Translations under genes and position numbers: made by a program | Notes under the pieces: model-generated | The model's input: only the letters and a program-made list of their open reading frames with translations | Told to the model about the DNA's origin: nothing | Databases searched by the model: none | Assembly: GCA_046727435.1 (NCBI GenBank) | Contig: JBKPCR010000286.1 | Location: 1-6,347, forward strand | From: CAVPRW01 sp046727435 [NCBI: bacterium] | GTDB taxonomy: Bacteria; Tectomicrobia; Entotheonellia; J063 | Length of the DNA stretch: 6,347 bases | Direction: 5' to 3' | Shown here: positions 1-5,427 of the stretch, piece by piece | How positions within the stretch are numbered: the first letter of the stretch is position 1 | Layout: each line of letters begins with the position of its first letter

Positions 1-140
1 CCACTGGCTGCTTCTGGGATGATGTGATCGACCTCCAAGGGCATGCCGAGCAATTGCTCTGGGCTATGGCAGTAGGCACAGCGAGGCTCCGGAAACTCTG
101 CACGCAGTGCACGACGCAGAGAGAGCGGGATGGGGCTCAC
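1..140 (-). CDS. HNH endonuclease, N-terminal part (truncated by window edge)
   Basis: HNH-family nuclease. The first 47 residues are in the window and the gene continues beyond base 1. It shows a CAYC zinc-knuckle pair (C21, C24) followed by VDHIIPEA at 37-44, the beta-beta-alpha metal entry with the DH dyad, ending in AASG. The order CxxC, about 13 residues, then DHIIP is typical of stand-alone HNH endonucleases; the second CxxC and the final N/H are expected past the edge. The start is GTG at 140: the frame is closed by TAG at 146-144, and a GAGGGG Shine-Dalgarno-like run lies upstream. The GTG overlaps the TGA of the preceding gene (GTGA), so translation is probably coupled. The substrate is unknown: it could be a restriction, phage-defence or homing-type nuclease. 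The family call is secure; the role is not. Confidence 0.85.
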   Translation of the reverse strand, partial: MSPIPLSLRRALRAEFPEPRCAYCHSPEQLLGMPLEVDHIIPEAAS

Positions 141-553
141 CCACTATTTCCCCTCACCATCCGTCCCTTCGTTCGCTGGTCGAGGAGAAACCGCGCCTTG
201 GCTTTATGCTCAGAGATGCGCTGATACTGCTGCTTGAGTGCTTCCCACTCCTCGCGCTCGTGGCCACTCAGACGCCCTTCTTCCCCTTTTCGCAGTAGAG
301 TGGTGTAGCGCCGTTGCAGTTTCAGTGGCAGAAAAGCTTCGGCGATGGCCCGCAATGCCTCATCGTCAAGCAGTGCCCAACGCGCCAAATCCGCTGCTAA
401 CTCGGGTGAAAGCTCGTCGGGCAGCACAGGCACAACCGCCTCCAACGCCAAGAGAATAAAACCCTTCACATCGCATTGGGCCAGACGTGCCATCTGCTCC
501 AGCCGCTGATAGAGCTGCTCGGGTAACCGGAGCTTCACTTCCATCGCTTCCAT
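137..553 (-). CDS. Small ribbon-helix-helix-like protein coupled to the HNH nuclease
   Basis: A 138-residue soluble protein with no signal peptide or membrane segment. Residues 4-22 ([19 protein letters not shown]) have the strand-then-helix pattern of a ribbon-helix-helix (CopG/Arc-type) DNA-binding start, with a second helix at about 28-43 ([14 protein letters not shown]). The rest is helical and charged (about 49-125) with a basic tail. The start at 553 is preferred over the ATG at 571 because AAGGA sits 6 nt upstream of 553. The ATG at 544 is a further in-frame option. Its TGA overlaps the GTG of the HNH gene, so the two form one operon. A plausible job is autorepressor, or antitoxin-like or DNA-binding partner of the nuclease; this is inferred from fold pattern and context. 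I do not recognise a named family. Confidence 0.8.
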   Translation of the reverse strand: MEAMEVKLRLPEQLYQRLEQMARLAQCDVKGFILLALEAVVPVLPDELSPELAADLARWALLDDEALRAIAEAFLPLKLQRRYTTLLRKGEEGRLSGHEREEWEALKQQYQRISEHKAKARFLLDQRTKGRMVRGNSG

Positions 554-610
554 ACGATGTCCTTCATGCATGGAGTTAAATTTTTCGAGGTTTCGTTACA
601 CTCTCCTTGG

Positions 611-639
611 AGTCTAGCAAACACCCTACAGGCGGACAA
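611..639 (-). promoter_or_regulatory. Promoter of the RHH-like/HNH operon
   Basis: Read on the minus strand: TTGTCC (-35, 639-634), a 17-nt spacer, then TAGACT (-10, 616-611). The -10 is preceded by TG one base away (TGCTAGACT), an extended -10. Predicted transcription start is near 604, giving a leader of about 50 nt before the ATG at 553. The match is 4 of 6 at the -10, but the ideal spacer and TG extension support it. Confidence 0.55.
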
Positions 640-646
640 GTAGGGT
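623..646. promoter_or_regulatory. 7-bp perfect inverted repeat over the -35: candidate operator
   Basis: ACCCTAC at 623-629 and GTAGGGT at 640-646 are perfect inverted arms separated by 10 bp, for 24 bp overall, about two helical turns. The repeat covers the -35 hexamer (634-639) of the predicted promoter. This placement is what a dimeric repressor site would need. The obvious candidate ligand is the RHH-like protein encoded immediately downstream, by analogy with autoregulated antitoxin operons. The regulator identity is inference. Confidence 0.45.
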
Positions 647-745
647 CTGCTTGAGTCCATGTGAGTAGCCCTGGGTGGAGAAGGAGAAGACGAGGTGCAA
701 GCGGGCGTAAGACCAGAGAGATGATCGCGCGCCGCGGCTGTTTGA

Positions 746-1066
746 TCACCCAGAGCGTCCGGGGATATCGCTAGGAGAAAGGTGATCGAAGGGGTTATCG
801 GTGAGAAGCTCTTCGGCCTGGGCTGCGGCGATAAGGGGGGTATCGCCAGTAACAAAGGTGAAGGCGAGTTGGTGGTCAGCGAGGAGCCGTTGGGAGCGCA
901 AGGCCGTCGCCAGCTGGATAGGATCATAGGCCTTGAGGGGATGCTGCTGTGTCAGATGGGCCGCTGTGGCAAAGTCATCTGTGCTCATCTGGCGTACCCA
1001 GGTGCTTCCCGGTTCGGTGACGTAATATTTCACCAAAGCACTCGCATCGAAGTAGTAGAGGGCCAT
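746..1066 (-). CDS. vapC: VapC-family PIN-domain protein with internal deletion (probably inactive)
   Basis: A 106-residue reading frame with clear VapC ends: MALYYFDASALVKYYV (D7, first PIN acidic residue), AYDPIQLATAL (D48) and FVTGDTPLIAAA (D75). Intact VapC RNases of this kind are usually about 140-165 residues. Here WVRQ (23-26) runs straight into STDDFATAAHL, so about 50-60 residues of the core are missing. That segment includes the helices carrying the second conserved acidic residue, normally a Glu near position 40-50. The frame is kept and no stop interrupts it. The start ATG at 1066 lies 2 nt after the antitoxin-like TAA. As a PIN nuclease it would lack one metal ligand and part of its fold, so it is probably a decayed toxin, although it might still bind the antitoxin. 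Family certain, activity doubtful. Confidence 0.85.
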   Translation of the reverse strand: MALYYFDASALVKYYVTEPGSTWVRQMSTDDFATAAHLTQQHPLKAYDPIQLATALRSQRLLADHQLAFTFVTGDTPLIAAAQAEELLTDNPFDHLSPSDIPGRSG

Positions 1067-1068
1067 GG

Positions 1069-1380
1069 TTAGCGGCGGTTCTCGATGAGCACCCGGCTCA
1101 ATAGTGGGTCAAGGGCAAGGCTGCGCATGAAATGTATGTGGGCCTGCTTGTCCGCCTCCGATAGGGTATCCCACTCAGCGGCCATACGGTGTTCTTCTGG
1201 CATCGGGTCACGAACCAGCCCTTGGGTCTTGAGCCAGGCCAGGAGGTGGTCCTGGTTCTGGGGTGCACCCGCTGCTGGCAGTACCCCCTCGTGCGCATCG
1301 CCTGCGAGCGAGCGTACCATGGCTTCCAAGCGCTCGAGGCGCGCCTTGAGCTCTCCCACTTCCTGCTCCAGGGCTGTCAT
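1069..1380 (-). CDS. Antitoxin-like coiled-coil protein, partner of VapC
   Basis: A 103-residue acidic, soluble protein. Residues 2-28 form a short coiled coil (hydrophobic L4, V8, L11, L15, L18, M21, L25), probably for dimerisation. A Pro/Ala-rich linker follows (about 34-42), then a helical C-terminal half containing WLKTQGLVRDP (49-59) and DPLLSRVLIENRR (91-103). The C-terminal part would be the expected toxin-binding segment. It is not a recognisable AbrB, RHH or Phd antitoxin; the call rests on its place directly upstream of the VapC-like gene (2-nt gap) and on its resemblance, from memory, to short proteins preceding vapC in Chloroflexota and cyanobacteria. The start at 1380 is chosen for AAGGAGGT 7 nt upstream. 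The ATG at 1398 would lie at the predicted transcription start. Confidence 0.7.
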   Translation of the reverse strand: MTALEQEVGELKARLERLEAMVRSLAGDAHEGVLPAAGAPQNQDHLLAWLKTQGLVRDPMPEEHRMAAEWDTLSEADKQAHIHFMRSLALDPLLSRVLIENRR

Positions 1381-1403
1381 GTGCCTCACCTCCTTCAAGG
1401 CCG

Positions 1404-1432
1404 ATTATAACAGGGCGTAGAGCGGTGGGCAA
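1404..1432 (-). promoter_or_regulatory. Promoter of the antitoxin-like/VapC operon
   Basis: Read on the minus strand: TTGCCC (1432-1427), a 17-nt spacer, then a perfect TATAAT (1409-1404) with an extended TG (TGTTATAAT). The transcription start is expected near 1397, so the leader is only about 17 nt and consists mostly of the strong AAGGAGGT ribosome-binding site. This supports the start codon at 1380. Confidence 0.75.
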
Positions 1433-1519
1433 ACCGAGGAGCGCATACCCCAGATGTCGCACACGCTCATTCCTTATGCGCCTGACCATATCGGGGGAGG
1501 TATAGTGAACAGGAGTGAC

Positions 1520-1591
1520 TCACGCCATCTGCGCCAGCTCAGCCTCGGCCTAGGGCAGCCAGAAGATCATGTCCAAGGCGTTGAACAGCGC
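1520..1591 (-). pseudogene. Remnant: C-terminal tail of a TPR/ATPase-type protein, with a nonsense codon
   Basis: The minus strand reads ALFNALDMIFWLP, then TAG (1552-1550), then AEAELAQMA and TGA (1522-1520). Reading the TAG as a mutated CAG (Gln) gives FWLPQAEAELAQ, which resembles a tail I recall from tetratricopeptide-rich ATPase/cyclase regulators. It is out of frame with the neighbouring remnant at 1618-1740. No start or upstream coding sequence is seen, so this is debris and not a gene. The family link is from memory. Confidence 0.35.
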
Positions 1592-1617
1592 CCAGGCAAC
1601 GGCCGGGCAACCTGGTC

Positions 1618-1740
1618 CTACCCAAAGAGCGCTTCAAGAAGCGCCCTGGCTTCTTGCAAGTCGGCGGTGTCAAAGCCCTTGGTGAACCAGCCGTAGATCG
1701 ATGCGAGGAGTTCATCGGCTTCAGCCCGCTTGCCCTGCTG
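1618..1740 (-). pseudogene. Remnant: C-terminal end of a large ATPase/TPR (cyclase-linked) regulator
   Basis: The minus strand reads QQGKRAEADELLASIYGWF followed by TKGFDTADLQEARALLEALFG and TAG at 1620-1618. The pattern QQGKR-x-EA, LL-x-x-(I/V)YGWFT-x-GFDT-x-DL-x-EA-x-x-LL is characteristic of the extreme C-terminus of large proteins combining an adenylate/guanylate-cyclase or winged-helix domain, an AAA-type ATPase and TPR repeats. Upstream of about 1745 the similarity stops and runs into the end of the molybdenum-hydroxylase gene, so only about 40 codons of a protein usually over 1000 residues long remain. It has no start site. The rest was probably lost when the neighbouring gene arrived or by deletion. 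The sequence pattern is directly visible; the family name is from memory. Confidence 0.55.
1626..1647. repeat. Near-perfect palindrome / hairpin downstream of the Mo-hydroxylase gene
   Basis: Arms AGAGCGCTT (1626-1634) and AAGCGCCCT (1639-1647) flank a 4-nt CAAG centre. The inner 16 bp (GCGCTTC-AA-GAAGCGC) is a perfect palindrome. On the minus strand it can fold as a 9-bp stem with one G-T wobble, followed by TTTGGG, so only three U residues follow. It lies inside the remnant coding sequence. It could act as a weak terminator for transcription coming from 4158, but may be chance. Confidence 0.3.
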
Positions 1741-1793
1741 TATAGCGGCTCTCCAGCCCCTCGCCGGCGCTTGGCAGCATCCCTGGTGGGCGC

Positions 1794-4058
1794 TCATCCA
1801 CTCCTTCTCCCACCGCTTCTGTTTTGTTCCCTGAGCGCCTGCAACACCTTTTCGGCCGTGATCGGCAGGGAAGTGATGCGCACGCCAACGGCATCATGGA
1901 TAGCATTAGCGATGGCGGGGGCCATGGCTAAAATCGGCGGTTCGCCTATGCCGCGCGCCCCAAACGGCCCCTCTTCATCTGCCTCTTCGACGATGACCGG
2001 CTCGATCAACGGCAGGTCGAGGATAGATGGGATCTTGTAGTCGAGAAATCCGGCGTTCTGGGGATCGCCATTCGAGGAATATTTCACCTCTTCCATCAGG
2101 GTGTGGCCGATGGCCTGCGTGACCCCTCCCTGGATCTGGCCCTCGACCCCCTGCGGATTGATGGCACAACCGACGTCGTGGGAGGCGACGATGCGCGTCA
2201 GCGCCACCTGTCCGGTCTCCTCATCGACCTCCACCTCGACGATCTGCGTGCCAAAGGTGTGGAGCGACTGCGGCGGACGCGATGAAAAAGCACCACGTCC
2301 GAGAATCGGTCCAGGGCCGAGGGTTTGCGCATAACGGGCCAGCTCCCCAAGCCCAAAGCCGCGCTCCGGCGAGCCTCTGACGAAGATACGACTGTCGCGG
2401 CAATCGAGGTCCGCGACATTCGCTTCGAGCCGTTCCGCCGCCAATTGTAATAGCTGGTCGCGTGCATCGGTGGCGGCACGCTTGACCGCATTACCGACCG
2501 AGACCGTCACCCGACTGGCGGCAGTGAGCGTGTCGAATGGCGTGGTCTCGGTGTCGCCGCTGATGAGTGCCACGGCGTCGGCTCCCACCCCCAAGACCTC
2601 GGCGGCGATCTGGACCATAGCGGTGTTGGAACCGCTGCCAATCTCGCTCATCCCTGCGATCAGGTGTACCGTCCCATCTTCGTTAAGCTTGACCCAAGCC
2701 CCAGAGCCTCTCCCGCCGCCCAGCCGCCATTCGCCGCAGGCCAACCCGCGGCCGACGCGTTTGCCGGGCTGCCGCGGCAGCGGTTTCCCCCAGCCGGCGG
2801 CCTCGGCGGCACGATCCAGCGCTTGCCGCATCCCGACATGGCGCAGTCGAACCCCAGCGCCCGAGGTCCCACCCTCACGCACGCCATTACGACGCCGAAA
2901 CTCGACCGGGTCGAGGCCGAGGTCGCGGCAGATGATGTCGATCTGGGATTCTCCAGCGAAGTGCGCCTGGATCCCCCCAGGTCCGCGGAACGATCCACAC
3001 CCCATTTTGTTTGTATACACGCAGTAGGCCTCAAAGCGCACATGGGGGATGTTGTAGGGGCCACGGATGATGGTCGGGGCGATCTCGGTGCTGCGCGGAT
3101 GACAGGCAAAGCCGGTATCGAAGTACATCAGTGCCTGCCGGGCCACCAGCATACCGTCCCGTGTGACACCGGTTTTCAGGTGAATCACCCCCGCCGAGCG
3201 TGGTTTGCCCAGGAAAAACTCTTCCTCGCGTGACAGCACGATCTTCACCGCGTGCCCTGTCCGCTGGGCCAGCAATGCACAGTAGGGCTCCAGCACCGTC
3301 TGCAATTTCCCCCCAAAGCCACCACCGACATGGGGCACGATCACGCGCACCTTGTGTAGGGGGATGCCAAGCAGGGATGCCAGCCGCGAGCGGACGACAT
3401 AAGTACCCTGAGTACTGGTCCACAGCGTCAGTTTGCCCCCCGGCTCGATTTGCGCCACGCTGGCCATGGGCTCAAGATAGCCCTGGTGCACCGTGGAGGT
3501 CGTAAAGGTATGCTCAAACATGCGATCAGCCTGGCGAAACCCTTCGGTCACATCACCCCACGCCACCATCGACTGCGAGCAGATGTTGCCGTGTATATGC
3601 GCCGGATTCACGCCTGGGTAAGTGGCCAACCGCTCGTGCAAGATCGGGGCGTCGGGCTTGATCGCTTCCAGGACATGCGTCACGGCGGGAAGGGGATCAT
3701 AGACCACACGAATGCGACGCACGGCCTCTTCAGCGGTTTCCGCATCCACGGCAGCCACCGCTGCCAGTATCGACCCACGGTGCAGCACCTTCTCCCGAGC
3801 GAACAGGGTCTGGTCTTGAAACTCGCTGCCAAAACGATATTCCGGCGTATTCCAGGCGCTCAGCACCGCCTTGACGCCGGGCAGGCGCTCGGCTTCACTG
3901 GTATCGATGGAGAGCACGCGGGCATGGGCGTGGTCACTTAAGCGCAGCTTACCGTGCAAGAGGCCTGGGAGCTGGATGTCTGCCGCGAATTTGCCGTTGC
4001 CGAGCGCTTTTTCGAGAGCATCGATGCGTGTGGTCGGTGTGCCGACGACGAGGCCCAT
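1794..4058 (-). CDS. Molybdenum hydroxylase large subunit (xanthine dehydrogenase/aldehyde oxidase family)
   Basis: A 754-residue cytoplasmic, Moco-binding catalytic subunit. It would hydroxylate an aldehyde or N-heterocycle using water and pass electrons to separate FeS and FAD subunits. The N-terminal a/b-hammerhead domain spans about 12-125 (RIDALEKALGNGKFAADI; DHAHARV; YDPLPAV). The Mo-binding domains follow: TSTQGTYVVRSRLA (214-227), GGGFGGK (245-251), GSFRGPGG (355-362), EIGSGSNTAMVQIAAEVLG (472-490) and GARGIGE (700-706) with presumed catalytic E706. Length is normal for a three-subunit enzyme (about 750-800). The start is ATG 4058 with AAAGGAG 9 nt upstream; the frame is open further but lacks support. 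Aligned to bovine xanthine oxidase from memory, Arg880 is kept (R358) but Glu802 is replaced by L252, which argues against xanthine as substrate. No small or medium subunit gene adjoins it. The substrate is unknown. Confidence 0.93.
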   Translation of the reverse strand: MGLVVGTPTTRIDALEKALGNGKFAADIQLPGLLHGKLRLSDHAHARVLSIDTSEAERLPGVKAVLSAWNTPEYRFGSEFQDQTLFAREKVLHRGSILAAVAAVDAETAEEAVRRIRVVYDPLPAVTHVLEAIKPDAPILHERLATYPGVNPAHIHGNICSQSMVAWGDVTEGFRQADRMFEHTFTTSTVHQGYLEPMASVAQIEPGGKLTLWTSTQGTYVVRSRLASLLGIPLHKVRVIVPHVGGGFGGKLQTVLEPYCALLAQRTGHAVKIVLSREEEFFLGKPRSAGVIHLKTGVTRDGMLVARQALMYFDTGFACHPRSTEIAPTIIRGPYNIPHVRFEAYCVYTNKMGCGSFRGPGGIQAHFAGESQIDIICRDLGLDPVEFRRRNGVREGGTSGAGVRLRHVGMRQALDRAAEAAGWGKPLPRQPGKRVGRGLACGEWRLGGGRGSGAWVKLNEDGTVHLIAGMSEIGSGSNTAMVQIAAEVLGVGADAVALISGDTETTPFDTLTAASRVTVSVGNAVKRAATDARDQLLQLAAERLEANVADLDCRDSRIFVRGSPERGFGLGELARYAQTLGPGPILGRGAFSSRPPQSLHTFGTQIVEVEVDEETGQVALTRIVASHDVGCAINPQGVEGQIQGGVTQAIGHTLMEEVKYSSNGDPQNAGFLDYKIPSILDLPLIEPVIVEEADEEGPFGARGIGEPPILAMAPAIANAIHDAVGVRITSLPITAEKVLQALREQNRSGGRRSG

Positions 4059-4081
4059 AGCCACCCACTCCTTTCTATCAG

Positions 4082-4142
4082 GGGATCGGGCGTGTGCGTT
4101 CTCGCCTGAGGGTATGAAGGGAGTACCGCACCGGGATCGGGC
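4082..4142. repeat. Two 10-bp direct repeats in the Mo-hydroxylase leader
   Basis: GGGATCGGGC occurs at 4082-4091 and again at 4133-4142, start to start 51 bp apart. Both copies lie within the predicted leader of the minus-strand molybdenum-hydroxylase transcript, between its transcription start (about 4158) and its ribosome-binding site. They might be regulator half-sites placed five helical turns apart, or chance. There is no further support. Confidence 0.3.
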
Positions 4143-4164
4143 TGAAATAACCCGTAGACTCCGC

Positions 4165-4193
4165 AGTGTAGGAAGCGAGGCACCTCTTGTCAA
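4165..4193 (-). promoter_or_regulatory. Promoter of the Mo-hydroxylase gene
   Basis: Read on the minus strand: a perfect TTGACA (-35, 4193-4188), a 17-nt spacer, then TACACT (-10, 4170-4165; 4 of 6). Transcription should start near 4158, leaving a leader of about 100 nt before the ATG at 4058. It looks like a housekeeping sigma-70-type promoter. Confidence 0.7.
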
Positions 4194-4252
4194 GGCATAG
4201 CCCTGTGGTGGGGTCTGATCGACCCTGTGCGCTCTCGCATGCACATTTTGTG

Positions 4253-4281
4253 TTGACAACTGAGCCTATCCGCCCCAATAT
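4253..4281 (+). promoter_or_regulatory. Possible promoter of the beta-propeller gene
   Basis: A perfect TTGACA (-35, 4253-4258) is followed after 17 nt by CAATAT (4276-4281), only 3 of 6 at the -10. It points away from the Mo-hydroxylase promoter, with about 60 bp between the two -35 boxes, leaving room for a shared regulator. The weak -10 suggests activator dependence or a misplaced call. The leader would be about 60 nt. Confidence 0.4.
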
Positions 4282-4295
4282 CCCAGACATGCAGT

Positions 4296-4328
4296 ACAGG
4301 GCATGCTGCCCTCTGTGGCTCGGCCACA
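4296..4328 (+). promoter_or_regulatory. Two short hairpins in the propeller-gene leader
   Basis: The first is ACAGGGC (4296-4302), a 5-nt loop, then GCCC-T-CTGT (4308-4316) with one bulged base. The second is TGTGGC (4314-4319), loop TCG, GCCACA (4323-4328), a perfect 6-bp stem. They share bases 4314-4316, so full folding of one limits the other. The second ends 7 nt before the AGGAGG ribosome-binding site (4336-4341). A role in translation control is possible but unsupported by any known riboswitch pattern. Confidence 0.25.
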
Positions 4329-4348
4329 AGGCACGAGGAGGAGTCAGG

Positions 4349-5320
4349 ATGCAACGCGGATACAGCAGCAAAGTCGATGAGCTCTTGTATGCTGGAACGA
4401 TCGGGCAGGGAGTACAGCGCAGTCGGGATGGCGGCGAACACTGGGAGGCCGTCAATTACGGCTTACCGCCACAGTGCGATGTGCGCGCGCTGGTCGCGCA
4501 CCCTCAGCATCATAGTCTCCTGTTCGCTGGCACCGACCATGGTTGTTTTCGCAGCCAGGATAGCGGCTTAAGCTGGAAGCCGATTCGCAGCATCGACGAG
4601 ACCATCGAGGTGTGGAGTCTGTACATCTGTCCCCAAGATCCCGACCTGATCTTTGCCGGTACACGCCCAGCGCGGGTATATGGCAGCCACGATGGGGGAC
4701 GGACCTGGGGGCAATTGGCGTTGGAGCTCCCGGCCACGACGCGGATCACCGGCATCGCGGTTGACCCCGAAGATAGCGACACCATCTACGTTGGCATCGA
4801 AGTGGGTGGTTTACTGCGGAGTGTCGATGGGGGCCGTCGGTGGGAGACAATCAATGAGGGGCTCACGGACCCCGATGTGCATGCGCTTTGTGTGTGCGCC
4901 TCGTCGCCACCCACCTTGCATGTGGCCACGGCCTCGGATATTTTCCGGAGTTGCGACTGGGGCGAGCATTGGGCGGCACTGCGCCTGAAAGATGATTTGG
5001 CTTTGACCTATTTTCGGAGTCTGGCGGTCGCTCCCGACAACCCTGACGTGCTGTATGTCACGGCAGGTATGGCACCCTTTGGCGATGAAGGCGCCTTGTA
5101 TCGGTCCGTCGATATGGGTGCAACCTGGACACGGTTCCAGGGGGACGTCGCCCTGCAGAGTACCCTCTGGACGGTCACCATGAATCCCCTCCAACCCCGC
5201 CATCTGTTCGCCGGAACGCTCTGCGGGCAACTCCTGGGGACCTTCGATGGGGGGCGCTCCTGGCAAGAGTATGCCACTGGGTTTGAGGATCTGCGCGTAC
5301 TCCTCTGTGTGCCGGCGTAA
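4349..5320 (+). CDS. Seven-Asp-box beta-propeller protein (BNR/Ycf48-like fold), cytoplasmic
   Basis: A 323-residue protein with seven Asp-box motifs (S/T-x-D-x-G-x-x-W): SRDGGEHW 25-32, SQDSGLSW 69-76, SHDGGRTW 113-120, SVDGGRRW 158-165, SCDWGEHW 201-208, SVDMGATW 253-260 and TFDGGRSW 298-305. The 43-52 residue spacing matches one motif per blade, so a closed seven-bladed propeller is expected. Recurrent (L/I)xAGT and hydrophobic-VxP strands between boxes fit blade repeats. No signal peptide or membrane segment is seen, unlike most secreted sialidase- or sortilin-type members, and sialidase catalytic residues (Arg triad, FRIP) are not evident, so enzyme activity is unlikely. Start 4349 is set by AGGAGG 7 nt upstream. 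It lies divergently from one molybdenum-enzyme gene and 107 bp before another. A scaffold or assembly role, as for Ycf48/HCF136, is only inference. Confidence 0.88.
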   Translation: MQRGYSSKVDELLYAGTIGQGVQRSRDGGEHWEAVNYGLPPQCDVRALVAHPQHHSLLFAGTDHGCFRSQDSGLSWKPIRSIDETIEVWSLYICPQDPDLIFAGTRPARVYGSHDGGRTWGQLALELPATTRITGIAVDPEDSDTIYVGIEVGGLLRSVDGGRRWETINEGLTDPDVHALCVCASSPPTLHVATASDIFRSCDWGEHWAALRLKDDLALTYFRSLAVAPDNPDVLYVTAGMAPFGDEGALYRSVDMGATWTRFQGDVALQSTLWTVTMNPLQPRHLFAGTLCGQLLGTFDGGRSWQEYATGFEDLRVLLCVPA

Positions 5321-5427
5321 ATCGAGTCAAAGTTCAAGGTTCAAGATCTCGCGTTGGAGGCTTGTTATCCCTGGACTGTGATCCCTGTCGTGGCCAAGAG
5401 CCTGAAACGCTGGTGAAGGATAGGGCG
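5321..5427 (+). other. Intergenic gap with short repeats
   Basis: The gap contains a tandem duplication GTTCAAG-GTTCAAG (5332-5345) and two ATCCCTG copies (5367-5373 and 5381-5387) 14 bp apart. No convincing terminator or promoter is seen: TTGGAG-17-TGTGAT (5354-5382) is a weak match. The propeller and oxidoreductase genes are therefore likely cotranscribed, but a promoter here cannot be excluded. GAAGGA (5415-5420) is the ribosome-binding site of the next gene. Confidence 0.4.

Larger units (their letters stand above)
1433..1793. other. Gene-poor stretch with protein-gene remnants
   Basis: About 360 bp between the antitoxin promoter and the end of the molybdenum-hydroxylase gene. I see no intact gene with a convincing ribosome-binding site on either strand. 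The recognisable contents are two short minus-strand C-terminal remnants (1618-1740 and 1520-1591) and a hairpin (1626-1647). Bases 1433-1519 hold nothing I can identify. Confidence 0.5.

Noticed and set aside
782-1072. Plus-strand 96-codon open frame
   Set aside because: It mirrors the VapC-like gene on the other strand and shows no family pattern.
1208-1489. 93-codon minus-strand frame beginning MVRRIRNERVRHLGYALLG
   Set aside because: It runs across the promoter and into the antitoxin-like gene in another frame; no ribosome-binding site or family match could be seen.
2470-3941. Several long plus-strand open frames (2470-3027, 2664-3233, 3450-3941)
   Set aside because: These are antisense shadows of the Mo-hydroxylase gene, rich in Pro, Arg and Ser as expected from reversed GC-rich codons, with no domain pattern.
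4059-4158. Possible Moco riboswitch in the Mo-hydroxylase leader
   Set aside because: The leader is about 100 nt with only short repeats. I could not trace the multi-stem architecture expected of the Moco RNA motif.
4059-4259. 67-codon N-terminal extension of the Mo-hydroxylase frame
   Set aside because: It spans the predicted promoter and leader, is unlike the family N-terminus (which begins at the hammerhead domain), and a strong ribosome-binding site precedes 4058.
4187-4348. 54-codon N-terminal extension of the propeller frame
   Set aside because: The extension overlaps the -35 of both predicted promoters, lacks a good ribosome-binding site and does not add a propeller blade or signal peptide. 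AGGAGG before 4349 decides the start.
5321-5427. Terminator after the propeller gene
   Set aside because: No GC-rich hairpin followed by a T-run is present.
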